Below are positions 47,341 through 59,185 of a stretch of DNA of 64,000 nucleotides, in pieces. The translations under genes and the position numbers were made by a program. How positions within the stretch are numbered: the first letter of the stretch is position 1; each line of letters begins with the position of its first letter. The notes under the pieces are model-generated. The model ran no database searches and was not told the origin of the DNA. It saw nothing but the letters and a program-made list of their open reading frames with translations. Source of the stretch: Rhodamnia argentea (lineage: Eukaryota; Streptophyta; Magnoliopsida; Myrtales; Myrtaceae); NCBI RefSeq assembly GCF_020921035.1, contig NC_063151.1:6200001-6264000 (forward strand). The letters are read 5' to 3'.

Positions 47341-48120
47341 TTCCAACCCCACAAAAATCAACTTGATGGGTAGATTAACTTAACCTCCGAATTAAATGGT
47401 AGACAGACGTGGAAGCGAGAACAGAGAGCTCAAGCAAGCACTAGTATTGCGGAAAGTGTCAAATTTTCAAGCGAAATCTAAGGCAATTGAAGCAACATAT
47501 GAAGAAGACATCTGAGGGAAGGAAAATGTAGGAAATTGAGTAGAGCAAGGGGGGTCTAGACGAGAAATTAACAGGGGGTCGGAACGATGGTTGTGGATCA
47601 AACATCAGAAGAGAGAAATCAGGCCCCCAAATTACCGTCTCGAAGAAGAAATTGCAGATCTTTCACCTGCAAAGAGAGAGAATTCGAGCACAAATCAATC
47701 CCAATCGAACACCCAATCGCATTGCAGTGAGCTAATTAATCCAATTAAGAACAAAACTCCAAGCCAAATGGGGAAAAAGAGGGAGGGGGGGTTAGCTAAA
47801 GGTGGAATCTTTACCTCGGAAAGGCGAGACTGGTGGACTTCTTTTCGGCTATGATCCCCACTCCTCCACCGAAAAAACGAAGAAGGATTGTGGGCTGTGT
47901 GGGTATGGGTCACATTTAGTTTTTTTTTCTTTTGCAGCTTAGAAAGTGAGGTGGGAATCGAAAAGCAAAGCGCTCGATGACAAGTTCTCCACCAGACGAG
48001 GAAAAGAAAGTTGCTGCTTTCTTTGTAGGCCGCAATTCCTCGCTGTCACTACGTGCTAGCCCTCCCCCTCTCTCGCTCTCTCTCGGAAGCTCACAATCAA
48101 GCACAGTCAATGGCGAATTT
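47341..48120 (-). promoter_or_regulatory. RCC1 gene leader with probable UTR intron
   Basis: On the minus strand a good donor (CCGAG|GTAAAG, intron from 47814) and an acceptor (CTTTGCAG, intron to 47667) define a likely 148-bp leader intron upstream of the ATG. This is inferred from splice-site quality only. Confidence 0.4.
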
Positions 48121-48132
48121 CTCTCTTGACTT

Positions 48133-48133
<1 letters not shown>

Positions 48134-48173
<40 letters not shown>
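48134..48173. repeat. (AG)20 microsatellite
   Basis: A 40-bp pure AG run just upstream of the RCC1 gene, read as CT in its transcription direction. It is likely polymorphic. It creates a Leu-Ser run in an adjacent minus-strand open frame that begins with GTG and is not a gene. Confidence 0.95.
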
Positions 48174-48177
<4 letters not shown>

Positions 48178-48844
48178 GGCGTAGGAGAAGGAATCGGCGT
48201 CATTTCATTTTCAATTTTCACCTCTTTCTTGTTAACGAGAACTCGAGAATTTGTTTCGGGGGATTCGACTGATGCGTCTGTCTGGTTTTGGTTTTGGTGA
48301 TCATTCGCCTCGATGGAAGCGCTTGGATCTGCCACGTCAGCAAGGACAGCATCATTTTTCGCGCCACTCCTGTCGGGGAAATGTTGCCACGTCGGACTGG
48401 GTGTGGGTGTGTGTTTTATTTTTGGTTAGCCCCTCTCTCCCGCGCGTTGATCGCCCACGCGCGGTTTTGTATGTTTCTTTATTCACCCTGGAATGGTGCA
48501 AGCGGGGCCATTTGCGCAATCACCCCGATTTGATACGATTTTCACCCTTTAATTCTATTTGGTTCCTCGATTTTTTTCAATGTAAAGCAACTCTTAAAGT
48601 GGCTTCAAATATCAATAGACATGCAACTCTACTGATAAATAGGTTGAGGAGATGGGGACGCAAATATTATAGATGCGAAGTTCAACTCCCGTCATTTGAA
48701 AGCAGGAAAAAAGTCAGAGAAACTAATGTAGACTAATTCTATTTATGCAATTTTTAAAGCTCAAAAATTAAGAAAATTTGAACTCTATAAAAGCTTTTCC
48801 GGCCAGGGAAAAAAACAAAAACTCTATAGAAGCTTCAAAACATG

Positions 48845-49515
48845 GGGAAAAGTGTAAAAAAAGTCCTAAAAGCTATTTCATTAGTGCCAATCAAGTCTTA
48901 AACCTTTTTTTGGTGTCAATTCAGTCTTAAATCTTTTGTATTTGTGCCAATTAAGTCCTAAACCTTTTATTAGTGCCAATTCGGTTCTAAACCTTTTACA
49001 ATAGTGCTAATTTAGTCCTAAAAATTTTGCATTTATGCCAATTGAGTTAATTCGGCCAAGTTTGATTGGAAATCAACGACATGGACGTCAATTATCCTAC
49101 GTGACACGGTTGGCGCTAACGTGGATATTTTTTTTAATTTTGTTGATATTTTAAATAATTTTTAAAAATAAATTTTTTAAAAAAACCAAAAAAATGCTTA
49201 CAAAATTATTTAAAATATTTAAATAATATTAAAAAAATATCTAAGTTAGCGCTAACCGTGTCATGTAGGACAATCGATGTCCACATCAGCGATTTTAGAT
49301 CAAAATTGATCGGATTAACTCAATTAGCATAAATATAAAAGATTTAGGATTGAATTGACAATAATGCAGAAGGTTTAGGACTAAATTAGCATCAATAAAA
49401 GGTTTAGTACTTAATTGACACAAATGCAAAAGGTTTAGAACTGAATTGCACAAAAAAAATTTATGACTGAATTGACACTAATACAATTGTTTAAAACTTT
49501 CTTGACACTTCTCCC
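48845..49515. mobile_element. Mutator-like MITE, second copy
   Basis: The ends (GGGAAAAGTGTAAAAAAAGT and, reverse-complemented, GGGAGAAGTGTCAAGAAAGT) match the element at 277-890. The flanking 10-mers TCAAAACATG (48835-48844) and TTCAAACATG (49516-49525) agree at 8 of 10 positions, a slightly decayed target duplication. Arms contain five or more 'cagtcctaaacc' lines and the mirrored 'aacgacatggacgtcaattatcctacgtg' region (in part), around an AT-rich centre. Confidence 0.8.
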
Positions 49516-49525
49516 TTCAAACATG

Positions 49526-50385
49526 GAAAGGAAAAGTACAAAGTCAAGCGAGTGGCATAATCCTCCTTTCTCCATGCGAGTGGCTCTTTTCTCTCTCTCT
49601 CTCTCTCTTTCGCTTTGCTTACTTCCCCTTTCCCTTGTTTTCTTCCGCTTGACTGACTTTGATTAACAATCAAATCTCGAGGAGCAAGAGAATGGGAAAG
49701 CAGAGGCAAGCCCATTGGTCAATGCCTTAACCACCAATTAAACTTGAAGTTATCATAACCAAAGATCAGATCAAACCCCGGTCGAAAAGAGTACTCACCA
49801 TCATTGGTAGGTAGCGAAAACTGAAAACCACAATACTTGGAAGCAACTTCTGGTTTGTACGACACCCCGTAATGTGCACATTTATATACGGATTTTACTT
49901 GCTTTTTTGCTCGGCAATGCATGGAATGGAACTTGATAGATAAGGGAAAAAAAAAAAGTCGATGACTTGCTCAGTGCCCAGATCTTCTAACGCGCAGTAC
50001 TCAAATTTTCATATTAAGCAGCTTCCAAAGGCTTACAAGCAAGCTTACAAGCAGAAAAAGACATTTACTAATCCTAACACCTGATATTAGGGAAGATACG
50101 TCCAGAAATGTAGGACTGAACAGCAAGAGATCTAGGTGCAACTCTCCCTCTTTTTCTGGAGATGCCCATGATAGTCCGCACTTTCTTCCCCTTGCAGGTC
50201 GCTGTAAGCTGCTGACCATGAAAAAAAACCATCTTGCTTTGCTTCATATTTATGCACTTGATGCCGTCACAAGGTATAGCGATGTTGAAAACCACAGATT
50301 GAAATGACAACCTAAACCCGCAATAGGAAAGCACTTGAATTTCCGTTGGTAAGTAGGAGGAATAGAACATCTGAAGCAAGATCCA
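49526..50385. other. Intergenic and choline-transporter 3' UTR
   Basis: It contains a (CT)n run at about 49590-49608 and the presumed 3' UTR of the gene on its right. The minus-strand open frames here have no recognisable product. Confidence 0.5.
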
Positions 50386-53300
50386 TCAGTTGGGTCCTTG
50401 AGTAAGTCTTTGCATCTCATTTTGGTCATTAAGAGTTTCGATGAGAAGCGGAGGAGCATATTGGGCTGTTCCTTGATGCTCTTCCGAATCCTGGCAAAAA
50501 GAAAGTATGATCGTGTCGATTGACATCTCTACCACTGCAAAGAAGAGGCTAGCCACCACATAACCAAGACCCCAGCAAACCTGCAATGCGACAAGCAGAG
50601 ACTGATACAATCATCATCTTTCACGGCAGGAAGCTAATACAGACGAAATTTTAGCAAATACAACGAAATAGTCCGTCCCTACTAACCTCTGATCAACTCA
50701 ACCTCTTGTAAGCATATAAAGTAAATTTCGGACGCGCAGGCACACAAGTCCTATAATTAGCTACTCATAAAGTCCTAATGTTTCTTCCTACACTCGAGAT
50801 ATGCAACTATATCACAGGCTTGGTTGCAGAACAAACAGCAGCCTCAATCTAGACTGACAAAACTTAGCTGATGAGTTATTGAGTGAATGCTAGTGGCAAT
50901 TATCAGTAAACGCAAAATAAATAAAAAAACATTTTCTACAGAAATGAGCAGGTTTCAAATCTTCCTTAAATCTAAATTATTTTGTGCAGGACCAGAAGAA
51001 ATGCTCATGTACCAATTGAAAGCATGGAGATATACGTACCAATACTGGTAACAGTGGAGAAGAAATCTTATTGTGAGCAGATCTGTACTTGTGTGAATCC
51101 AACATGAGAAAAGCAAAGAGGGCACTTGACAGGCTGACGCACAATTTCCCCAGAGAGAGAATAACATCTCCTATCACATTAACTCTCCCTATCCGAAGAA
51201 TGTTGCTGAAGATTAATTCCGTTGCTATTGCTGATGCCCTACAAAAGCTTTTGCCCGTAATTGCTATCTGCAAACGCCCCAAATGGCTATCAGCGTGAAC
51301 TACGCATAACAAAAACAGTCATGGCTCAAATGGTTTTTTCCTTCTAAAGAAAAAAGGCTTAAAACAACTACCATTATGTAAGCATTGCGATTTACAGATT
51401 TCAGTGTCCACTCAATGCACCTCAGCAAAAACTGAGAGGAATGGAATGTGGCCTTCCCAAAGAATCCATCAGGTGTCGATGTAACCACTTTCAATTTGCG
51501 ACGAACTGACTCAAGTATAAAGCGGATTGATTCCACAAATGATACAACAAGGGAACCCAGAGCGATGGACCCAAGGCTATAGCGGATCAGACGCTTCATA
51601 GAGGAAAACACTGGAAGCAATGGAACTTCAGGCTGCATTAGCGAAGTCACTAGAGAGATTAAATAGATATTTACAAGAGTATAACTAAATATAGACAGAA
51701 CATTAATATCAAGTACAGAAAGAGAGCTTAGCATATTATTTAGTCTCATCAATATGAAAAGTCTTAAAGCAAACAAGAATCTACTACCATTTACTTTGGC
51801 CCAAACTTAGCTTGGATAGAATCAAAGAAGTGGATAATTAATTGCAAGCAATCAGTGTGACACAGTATAGAAGTTCAAACCGTATAATTGGTCAAAAGAG
51901 ATGCCAGCCGAAATAATCAGGGTTGCTGTAAGAAAAGTTGGAACTTTGGAGAAACAATTTGTCAACAGACAAAGTAAGTGATTCGAGATGCAATTACAAA
52001 AATTTGAACCTGCCTAAAATGTACCCAGAACAAGATGGTAAGGAAACCTTGATATGCACTCTAATCAGCATAGGACTAAATATATTCACTACAAGAACAA
52101 ATTTGCCAATCTCTAACTTCATGTTCTTGAAAGCACCTCAAACAGTATTAACATGTAGTTTTCACTATACGATTCTTACCGATGTTTCTCCACGACCCCA
52201 GTAATATGAAGCTACAGAACCCGCAATTACAGTTGCTGAGCATGCTATGATAAATTGAGTAGCCCAGTAACATCCGAACAGGTGGAAAAAGACAGCAACT
52301 GCAATGTGGGGGGTGTAATGAATGCTATAACCACAGCATTGATCACAATTCACTTTTTTCAATGCAAGATTATAAGAACAGCAGTTGGAGTTGCAATTAT
52401 TCTGAATGACTTGACCAGAACTGAACAGATGAAGAGTAGCTGAAAGCCAGAACATATAAAAAACTGCAAGGATAGCATATGGTATGACTGGAAAAATTAT
52501 CAGCGCCTGCACTTCTCCTATGACCTTCGCAGCAACCTGCACAAGCATCAAGAACAAGGAAGCAAATTTAACTGGGTCAAAGTCCGCTATCAGTTAAATT
52601 AAGAACTGAGAAAAGACTATAATCAACCAAGTCAGTAGACGTCAGGCTGTCCATGACAGAAGGTCAAACTTTTCAAAAAAAGTTCCATTGTTCTGATAAG
52701 AACATCCAGGGCCTTTTCTTGCCGATAGTGAACAATTTGTTACAAGGTGTTTATGGTGCTCACATGGCTAAGGGAATGCATTATTTAGTTAAAATTATTG
52801 ATGCAGATCAGCTCAATTTGTAGTGCTCAGAAAAGTTGTCTCCCAACGTGCTTGCCAGATGTAAGCCCGATTTCACTTGAAATGTTGACAAAAATGCACG
52901 ACTATAGTTGGCAAAGACTGCATTTTACTTTGTCTCCTTCATTGATTAGTTTCAAACAATCAGTTCACCATTTTGGTTCTTTATGTCATTTCAAGATATA
53001 AGACAAAAGAGAAAGGATTGCTTCTAGTTCATATATACATTTCGATTTCTGATATCTTATATAAATGTCCATAAAGAGAAGCAAGCAGACTGGAAGCATC
53101 TCTCTAACTGATACATGTAGCCATGGAGTGGGGAATCATTCAGTAAATATGCGAAAAGAGCTATGACTTAGGCAAAACTTGACAACTTGCTGAACTATGT
53201 AAGCAGATACAGTACTTGCCTTGAGGACTGATGTTGCCATAAGGATGCGGCTTACAATGGCAAGTGAGGCAAGGATGGAAACAACCATTATAGAGGTCAT

Positions 53301-56061
53301 AAGAACAGCAACGGCGCGAATATGATTTAGCTCCTGGAACAAAATATAAATTGTTTAAGAAAGAAACAGAAAGAGCTTTCAAAAACCAAACGCAAATTAG
53401 AAAGACACCCACCCTCCCATATACATGAGTGTATGGGTCATGTTCGCCAATGATTGGGGAAATTGCATCATTCCCGATCCATCCAGCTAAGAGCCACAGA
53501 AGAAAAGTTTAGTAATTCTAATACATCTGCACACACATTATGCAAAGCACTGGAGCAGAGAAAATTGTAAAATAGAAGAAGCAGGGAGGAACAAACTTTA
53601 TTAGACCAGTTTACAATGGGGACAAATCATATAACTTCAAAGCATTTGGACCGAGGCCTGAATTTACTACAGGATCATTCTCATAAGCAAGACAAACAGA
53701 GAGACTGCTTCCCAGATATGCTGAGTCTTAGAAACTAAAAACAAAATGAGCATGAGGACTGAAGTCCTAGCTCCTTTATGCTATATGCTACTTTAGCATT
53801 TGACGATGCCTGATACACTTCCCACATAATACAATTCATGAAGACAAGCCTAATGATGCAACAGAATCAGTATAACCCAAGGAGAAGAGGGCGACTGTTG
53901 TGACTAACCTTTCAAGTAGTAAAACATGGTGACTGATATGATGAGAACATTGAAGAGGGCTACTGTTATCCATGGCATAGCAGCCACAAAATGGCGGATA
54001 AGAAGAAGCCAAATAACTGACAAAAAGAGTGGCAGGAGTCCCCCACAAACAATCAGCACAGGCCACGATTTTCCAATATCAGCCATGTATCTCTACAAGT
54101 GAGGAATCTCAAATGTAAAATCCACAAGCACAAATACACATTCAGAAAGCTTCTCAGAAAACAGAACAAAATGTGTGATAGACAGGTAATTACAGCTAAC
54201 AATAAAGCACTAACTGGACATTGTAGAAAAACGTTGATGTGCATTCTCTTATCTATGCATCTAATCTGCAAGACTAACCCTATATAAGCAACACAGCAAG
54301 TATTTTGAAGCAGACGAAAAGTCTATAATTTGTTAAAATCTGTGTCTGGAGCTTCTATCCAGAAAAGAGAATGTAACATCATGTTCACCCAGTTTTGGTC
54401 AAAGACACAGAATGCTATTCACGTTCTTTCATCTCCAAAATCACAATATCCTAACACTTTAAACATCAGCTAAGGTTTATATGCAGTCCTTAACCTTTAT
54501 GATCGCAATTGGCATGGGTAACCATGACTACAGAAAGTTACAAATGATAATTATGTTAAATGTAAGAAAGCTGCTGATAAGTAAAGTCAATGGGGAATAA
54601 TGTTTTGTAAAACCAGAGTAACTCACGATCATCTACTGACATTTTCTTCTGGACAAAAAAAAAAAGTGAAGAGTCAAAGGTTCAAAACCTTTAAGACAGA
54701 TGATCGAGCATTGATGGACCGGTGAATGGATTTGTCTATTACTATGTCCTCGTTAATCTTGACTCCTCCCATTTGCTGCCAATGCCGCAAAGACATATTC
54801 GATGCACGAGCTATGAATTGGCAGCTCCAATATACTAACAAGAACATATGCTTGTGTCACAGTAAGATACATCTAATCCAACAGAATTTTCTAAAATGGA
54901 AGGAAACATAGTGTTTGATCAGTGCCATAGAACGTGCATCGACTTATGTCCCTCACCATTTACGCTCGGAAATATAACAGGGTAACAAGGTCCTTGAAGC
55001 TGGAGAGAGGTGTTCCTCATTTCTGGCGTGAGGAACTCGAAATAATCGTAATTCCTATCTATCCAGTCATCCATTGAGAGACGAATTTCCCCCTCTGGGT
55101 AATCACAGACCCAGCTCAACAAATCGTCTGATGGAGTAGGGCAATCCAGTAAGCATATACTTCGAGCATTAGCCAGGTTGAATTGGCTGTCCTTCAAACC
55201 ACTCTGATACACTTGGTTAGGATTCAACCAGTACCTAAGTTCTAATTCTCTTAGGCCAGGATTCGCGTGTTTGTCACCACACACATTGCCTTTGTAATCC
55301 AAACCAAATGTAAGCCTGTAAAGTTCAAATGAAGCCAGTTAGGACAAAGGAAAAACTGGACCAGAATGCAAGTTAGGTTGAAAAGTGAGCCAAAGTTCAG
55401 CAAGTCCAACATATACTCTGGTTAATTCTGGATTATGCAAAATCAGCGACAGCAATATGATTCGACTCACTTCATGGCCTTTTCCCTTGTCTCAAACAAC
55501 TAAGGAAGGTAAACATCCTCCAAACAGTAGATTTTTCCCTGGTTAACATTGTTGCCGTAAATAGCAGAATCAAGAAAGCTGCGCAACCATAACCCACCAT
55601 AACTATGTTACAACTAAGAAGAAAGAGAAAGAGGAACCACCATATCTGACCAGCGTTAACGAGTATAGACCATTACACGTGCTGTTACGACAATTGGCTC
55701 CCAACAGCTCAGACAAACTACGAACACCAAGAAAGATCGCTCATTTTCATTTAAACTATTAAAAATTCTAAATCTTACCTCAAAAGACAGCAGAAATTCC
55801 AAATCTTTAACGAAAGCACGTCGCCTTTTTTGCAGCTAATGAAGGAAAATGAAGTACCCAGAGGCGTATTACATACCTTAATGGGTTTCCTTGGTTGAAA
55901 CCGAAGCTGGAATTAACAACCATAGCCACCCAGAATGCAATAAAGAACACCAGAAACGCAACATCCCTGCATTTCCTGTTGTGCCTTATGATTCCACCCA
56001 TCTGGGTGCTCCCGTCGCTCGACGGGTACCTCCCTATTACTGGACCCAGAGGACCCCTCAT
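50386..56061 (-). CDS. CTL1: Choline transporter-like protein, 10 exons
   Basis: Exons 55877-56061, 54957-55315, 54689-54834, 53909-54092, 53413-53486, 53220-53333, 52180-52536, 51372-51632, 51040-51267 and 50386-50580 join to 700 residues. The start is ATG 56061 (MRGPLGPVIGRYPSSDG). CTL/SLC44 proteins are multi-pass membrane proteins; the Arabidopsis homologue CHER1/CTL1 moves choline and affects sieve plates, plasmodesmata and vesicle traffic. A first membrane helix (about residues 33-49) is followed by a large Cys-containing external loop with an NTS glycosylation sequon. Many helices follow, then conserved blocks VIGEVQALIIFP, HLFGCYWATQF, SVNRNAYIMIAITGKSF and FFAVVEMSIDTIILSFCQD. Exon 3 has no ATG-initiated frame of its own and was recovered by frame and homology. 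The intron after exon 6 has a GC donor. The last helix is followed by a short hydrophilic tail. Confidence 0.95.
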
Positions 56062-58226
56062 CTGTACACCGGAGAGAGAGAGAGCAGGGGGGTTTAGGAG
56101 AGAAGGGCAGTGAGGAGTGAGAGTAGAGCGGAAGCAAGCGAGGAGAGTGTGAAAGACTAACAAGGGCTAAAGATTTAGAATATTTTCAGACAAAGATTAA
56201 TGGCATTTTCTATTTTAAGTCCTATAATTTCAAAATCCATGTCCGGATTCTCGGACAGTGATGGAGCTGAAACGACTCGGCTTCTTCAGCTTGGCTTATG
56301 AGTATTCCGAAAGTATCTACAACCGGTGAAAGAAACAGGGTTAGTTAGATTATATTTCATAGATCCTCGCTTGGAGTGATAATTTCTAACATTTTACCTT
56401 TTTTTTCTAGATCCTGCCTTGAGACTCATTGACTTTAGACTTTTTCTTTTTAATGTAAAGCAATCCAAACTTTCACATAAAACTTCATCATTTTTATCAT
56501 CGAAGAATATATCATTTTAAGATTAAATATTCACATCAAGATTGACCTAAAGATAAGAGTGTTCTCATACTTTCGACTCAGGAATTTACTTTCATCGAGA
56601 GTTTGTTTCAAATTCAAGTAAGGAATCATATGAATTATTACGCTAGTTCCATTTTAAATAGTCGGAAAAGTACGGTGTCATTCTTGAATCAATAGAAATA
56701 TACATCATTTTGAATTGCCTTAAATATAAGAAGATAATTTACTTGCAAATTGTTTATCTAATAGGAAATGGGAAATCACTCGCTTTAGCATTCTTCCGAG
56801 CGCTTTTTTTTTTTTTTTTTAATCTGATTGCTCTCTTTACACTGAGTCAAAAAGGCGTTCACTCCATAATCTTCGAAGAATTGTCTTTCTCTAAAGTTTA
56901 ATCGTACTGCTTTCTTGGGAAGCACATTGCACCACTAGTCAAAACTCGAAACAGAGCCGAACGAAAGCCACGGAGCCGAGAATGAGCCGGTGAGCCGACG
57001 GCCGTAGAGCCGGACACCATCTAATTTTTCTAATTGCGATTTTTAAAATATCCGCCGCTTCACTTGATAAGGACAGTGGCAGGGGAATGTTAGACTGACC
57101 ACAATGACGCATACACGTGCCCTTCGCGGATTGGTCCGCCATCAATCCACACTGCCTCACAGGGTCCAAATTCGTCGTGGGCCAAGGATAACGAGCCCTA
57201 AGAAAAAGCCCATAAGCCCATACGAAGCCCAATATCTTTGATCGTGATGCCTATGTGACCCTGGGGCTAACTGGCCGTAGCACTGATTGAAGCTTGCAAA
57301 GTATGGAGGAGAGAGTTCGCTGCTCCGGGTGGATTTGACCATGCACGAAGCTACAGTCGGCGTTCCTAATTGACCCTGACTGCAATGTGCAAGGGCCTGC
57401 ACTATATCCTGTTATCTGATGACTGTGGCTTTGGTTTCTCGTGCGTCGGCTGGACTCGATAAGTTTTGTCGCCACCCCGACTGAGAAATTTTCACGAAGT
57501 GCGTGGTGAAAGAGGAGGGCGCGTCCCCAACTTGTGAGGGGGCGTAAGGAGCGAAGCCGCCGTGCGATGCGGACCGATTAAGTTTGTGTTCGGCATTGTC
57601 TTTTGGGATACCGCTGAAGCTGTGCACCTTCGTCAAAACAAAGAGCCGCCCATCGCCACCTCTCTTCCGGAGGTCCAAATGTCATCAGAGGGAGAATGGT
57701 CCACAATGATGTGGAAGAGACAGTGATTGAAGGTCTTGTTAATTAGCCTTAGAGACTATCATGAGCGAAATAGGATGAACGGTTTCTGTTGCTGTGATTT
57801 CTTCCCTGGACGCTCCTTATCAATCCTACTTTTTCTTTCAATGGTTTGAGTTGATCTGGAAAGGTCGTTATTCACTCAGCAGGTTCTTCAACAGTTACTC
57901 ATAGATTACCTGACAAAAGCTAATACAATTCAGCAGATATCACTCGTTTTTGTCACTCTTTTGAGGACTATGAAACCAGTTAATTATGATGCTTTGTTTG
58001 TTTTTCCCCTTCCACAATAACCAGGATAGAGATATTCAGATGAGATGAAACTGATTAAGATTGAAAGGGCAACATCATGCTAATGCTCATCACTTGAGCT
58101 GCAACAATTTGTCCAAATCAAACGTCGTCTGCCTACATATATACCCTTCTGGCCTGCACACTAGAACTACTTCACATCTAACCAACCCAAAAATTAGTAG
58201 CTTCAAAGCAATACGATTGAAGCTAA
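56062..58226. other. Intergenic, choline transporter promoter to RMA 3' end
   Basis: A GA-rich leader lies just above 56061. A T-run is at about 56804-56820. The block 56940-57720 is richer in GC and has several overlapping open frames on the minus strand (56939-57678), none recognisable. The last few hundred bases are probably the RMA 3' UTR. Confidence 0.45.
57130..57231. promoter_or_regulatory. Orphan cluster of site II (TGGGCC/T) elements
   Basis: TGGGCC at 57178-57183 and AGCCCA (TGGGCT reversed) at 57207-57212, 57215-57220 and 57226-57231, with ATTGG at 57130-57134. Such clusters mark promoters of TCP-regulated growth, ribosomal and mitochondrial genes. No gene starts within 200 bp in either direction, so this may be the promoter of a lost gene or simply chance. 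Confidence 0.35.
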
Positions 58227-58748
58227 TTAGAACAGAAGGAGACAGAACACCATACAACAGAAAAGAAAGACTGACAATCGGTTAAAGGACCGATCCAGCT
58301 TCATTTCTTGCCTTCTCACTCTACGACCGTTGTTCGCAACTCCAGGATAGGAGTATGCCGGAGGATAATTGCTGAGACTCATGTCGGAGCAACCAAACAT
58401 CCGAGCATAGACCATCTCCCCAAACATGCCAGCGTTCGAGCTGAAACTAGTCATCAGCTGCTCCTGAGATAACTGTGAATGCGAAAGGGAAGGGTTCGAG
58501 CAACGTTGTTGTCGGCTCGGACAGTAAGCGTTGCTAGAGTTCAGACTCAGTGCATCCGGAGACGGCGGCCTACGAGGTATGGGAATGTCTGAACCAGGTT
58601 TCTTGGAATCGCATTCGGAAGAAGAAGAAGAGGATCCCCGGCCGTATAGTGGTATCAACGTGGAGTGTGAGATGTCGGCCTTGCAAATTGGGCATGTCTG
58701 ATGCCGCTGGTCCGGCTCACCGGACGAGCTCCGCGCATCCAGCCACCT
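58227..58748 (-). pseudogene. RMA: RMA-type RING E3 ligase, 3' part (split by copia element)
   Basis: This is the downstream part of a gene whose 5' part lies at 63531-63746. It opens with RWLDAR, carries the last RING cysteine pair ([14 protein letters not shown]), then the family block IPLYGRG. A Ser-rich linker, the [12 protein letters not shown] segment, [14 protein letters not shown] and a C-terminal membrane anchor ([15 protein letters not shown]) follow, then stop. RMA proteins sit in the ER membrane and ubiquitinate substrates in quality control and aquaporin turnover. The frame from the break to the stop has no internal stop or frameshift, so the insertion is recent or heterozygous. 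Confidence 0.9.
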
Positions 58749-58750
58749 AT

Positions 58751-59069
58751 AAAGGCATGGCCAACAGTATAGGTGGCACTCAACAAGCGCTCACCAAGGG
58801 ACTTTGCTCGCACAAGGAAGATGAGACGAAAGGCATATGTTGCAGTCAACGAAGCACCCACTCAACATCGGCATCATACGTTTAAGACAGCTCCCGATCT
58901 ACACGAGAGACAGATTTAGCTTCTGAAATACGGATAGCATTTACTATGCTCCGAAATACAAAAGTTCTTGCAACGCTCAGCCTAATAAACATTTTGTCTT
59001 GCAACATGCACATGTGGTTGATCTGTTCTAGAAAAGTTGATATACATGAATTTGGTTTAATTTCTAACA
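58751..59069 (-). repeat. 3' LTR, mosaic with RMA exon sequence
   Basis: It begins TGTTAGAAATTAAACC at 59069, right after the polypurine tract. 59037-59069 equals the 5' LTR start (63498-63530), and 58777-58832 matches 63211-63268. In between and at the end it instead matches the RMA N-terminal exon: 59011-59036 versus 63746-63771, 58833-58876 versus 63598-63636, and 58751-58776, which repeats the RMA sequence next to the insertion. The expected LTR terminus (...CTCCCATCA) is missing. See the findings for interpretation. Confidence 0.8.
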
Positions 59070-59080
59070 CTCCCCTTAAA
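59070..59080 (-). other. Polypurine tract of copia element
   Basis: TTTAAGGGGAG on the minus strand immediately precedes the 3' LTR. It is the usual plus-strand primer site for copia elements. Confidence 0.85.
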
Positions 59081-59185
59081 CCAAATTCTCTTCCGTCGAT
59101 CATTCCAAGTAAACTTCTGAATTTCCGAAATACTTCGATCTTGAGAGGTTTCGTAAAAATATCTCGCGACTTGATCAACCGGTCT

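Noticed and set aside
48132..48335. Small protein upstream of the RCC1 gene starting ADPSASIEAND
   Set aside because: The first codon is GTG, not ATG, and the tail is a Leu-Ser run made by the AG microsatellite. Likely promoter or leader sequence.
56939..57678. Overlapping minus-strand open frames, considered as a possible gene
   Set aside because: Three short frames do not link by splice sites into one product and none resembles a known protein. Reported only as a GC-rich block with promoter-like motifs.
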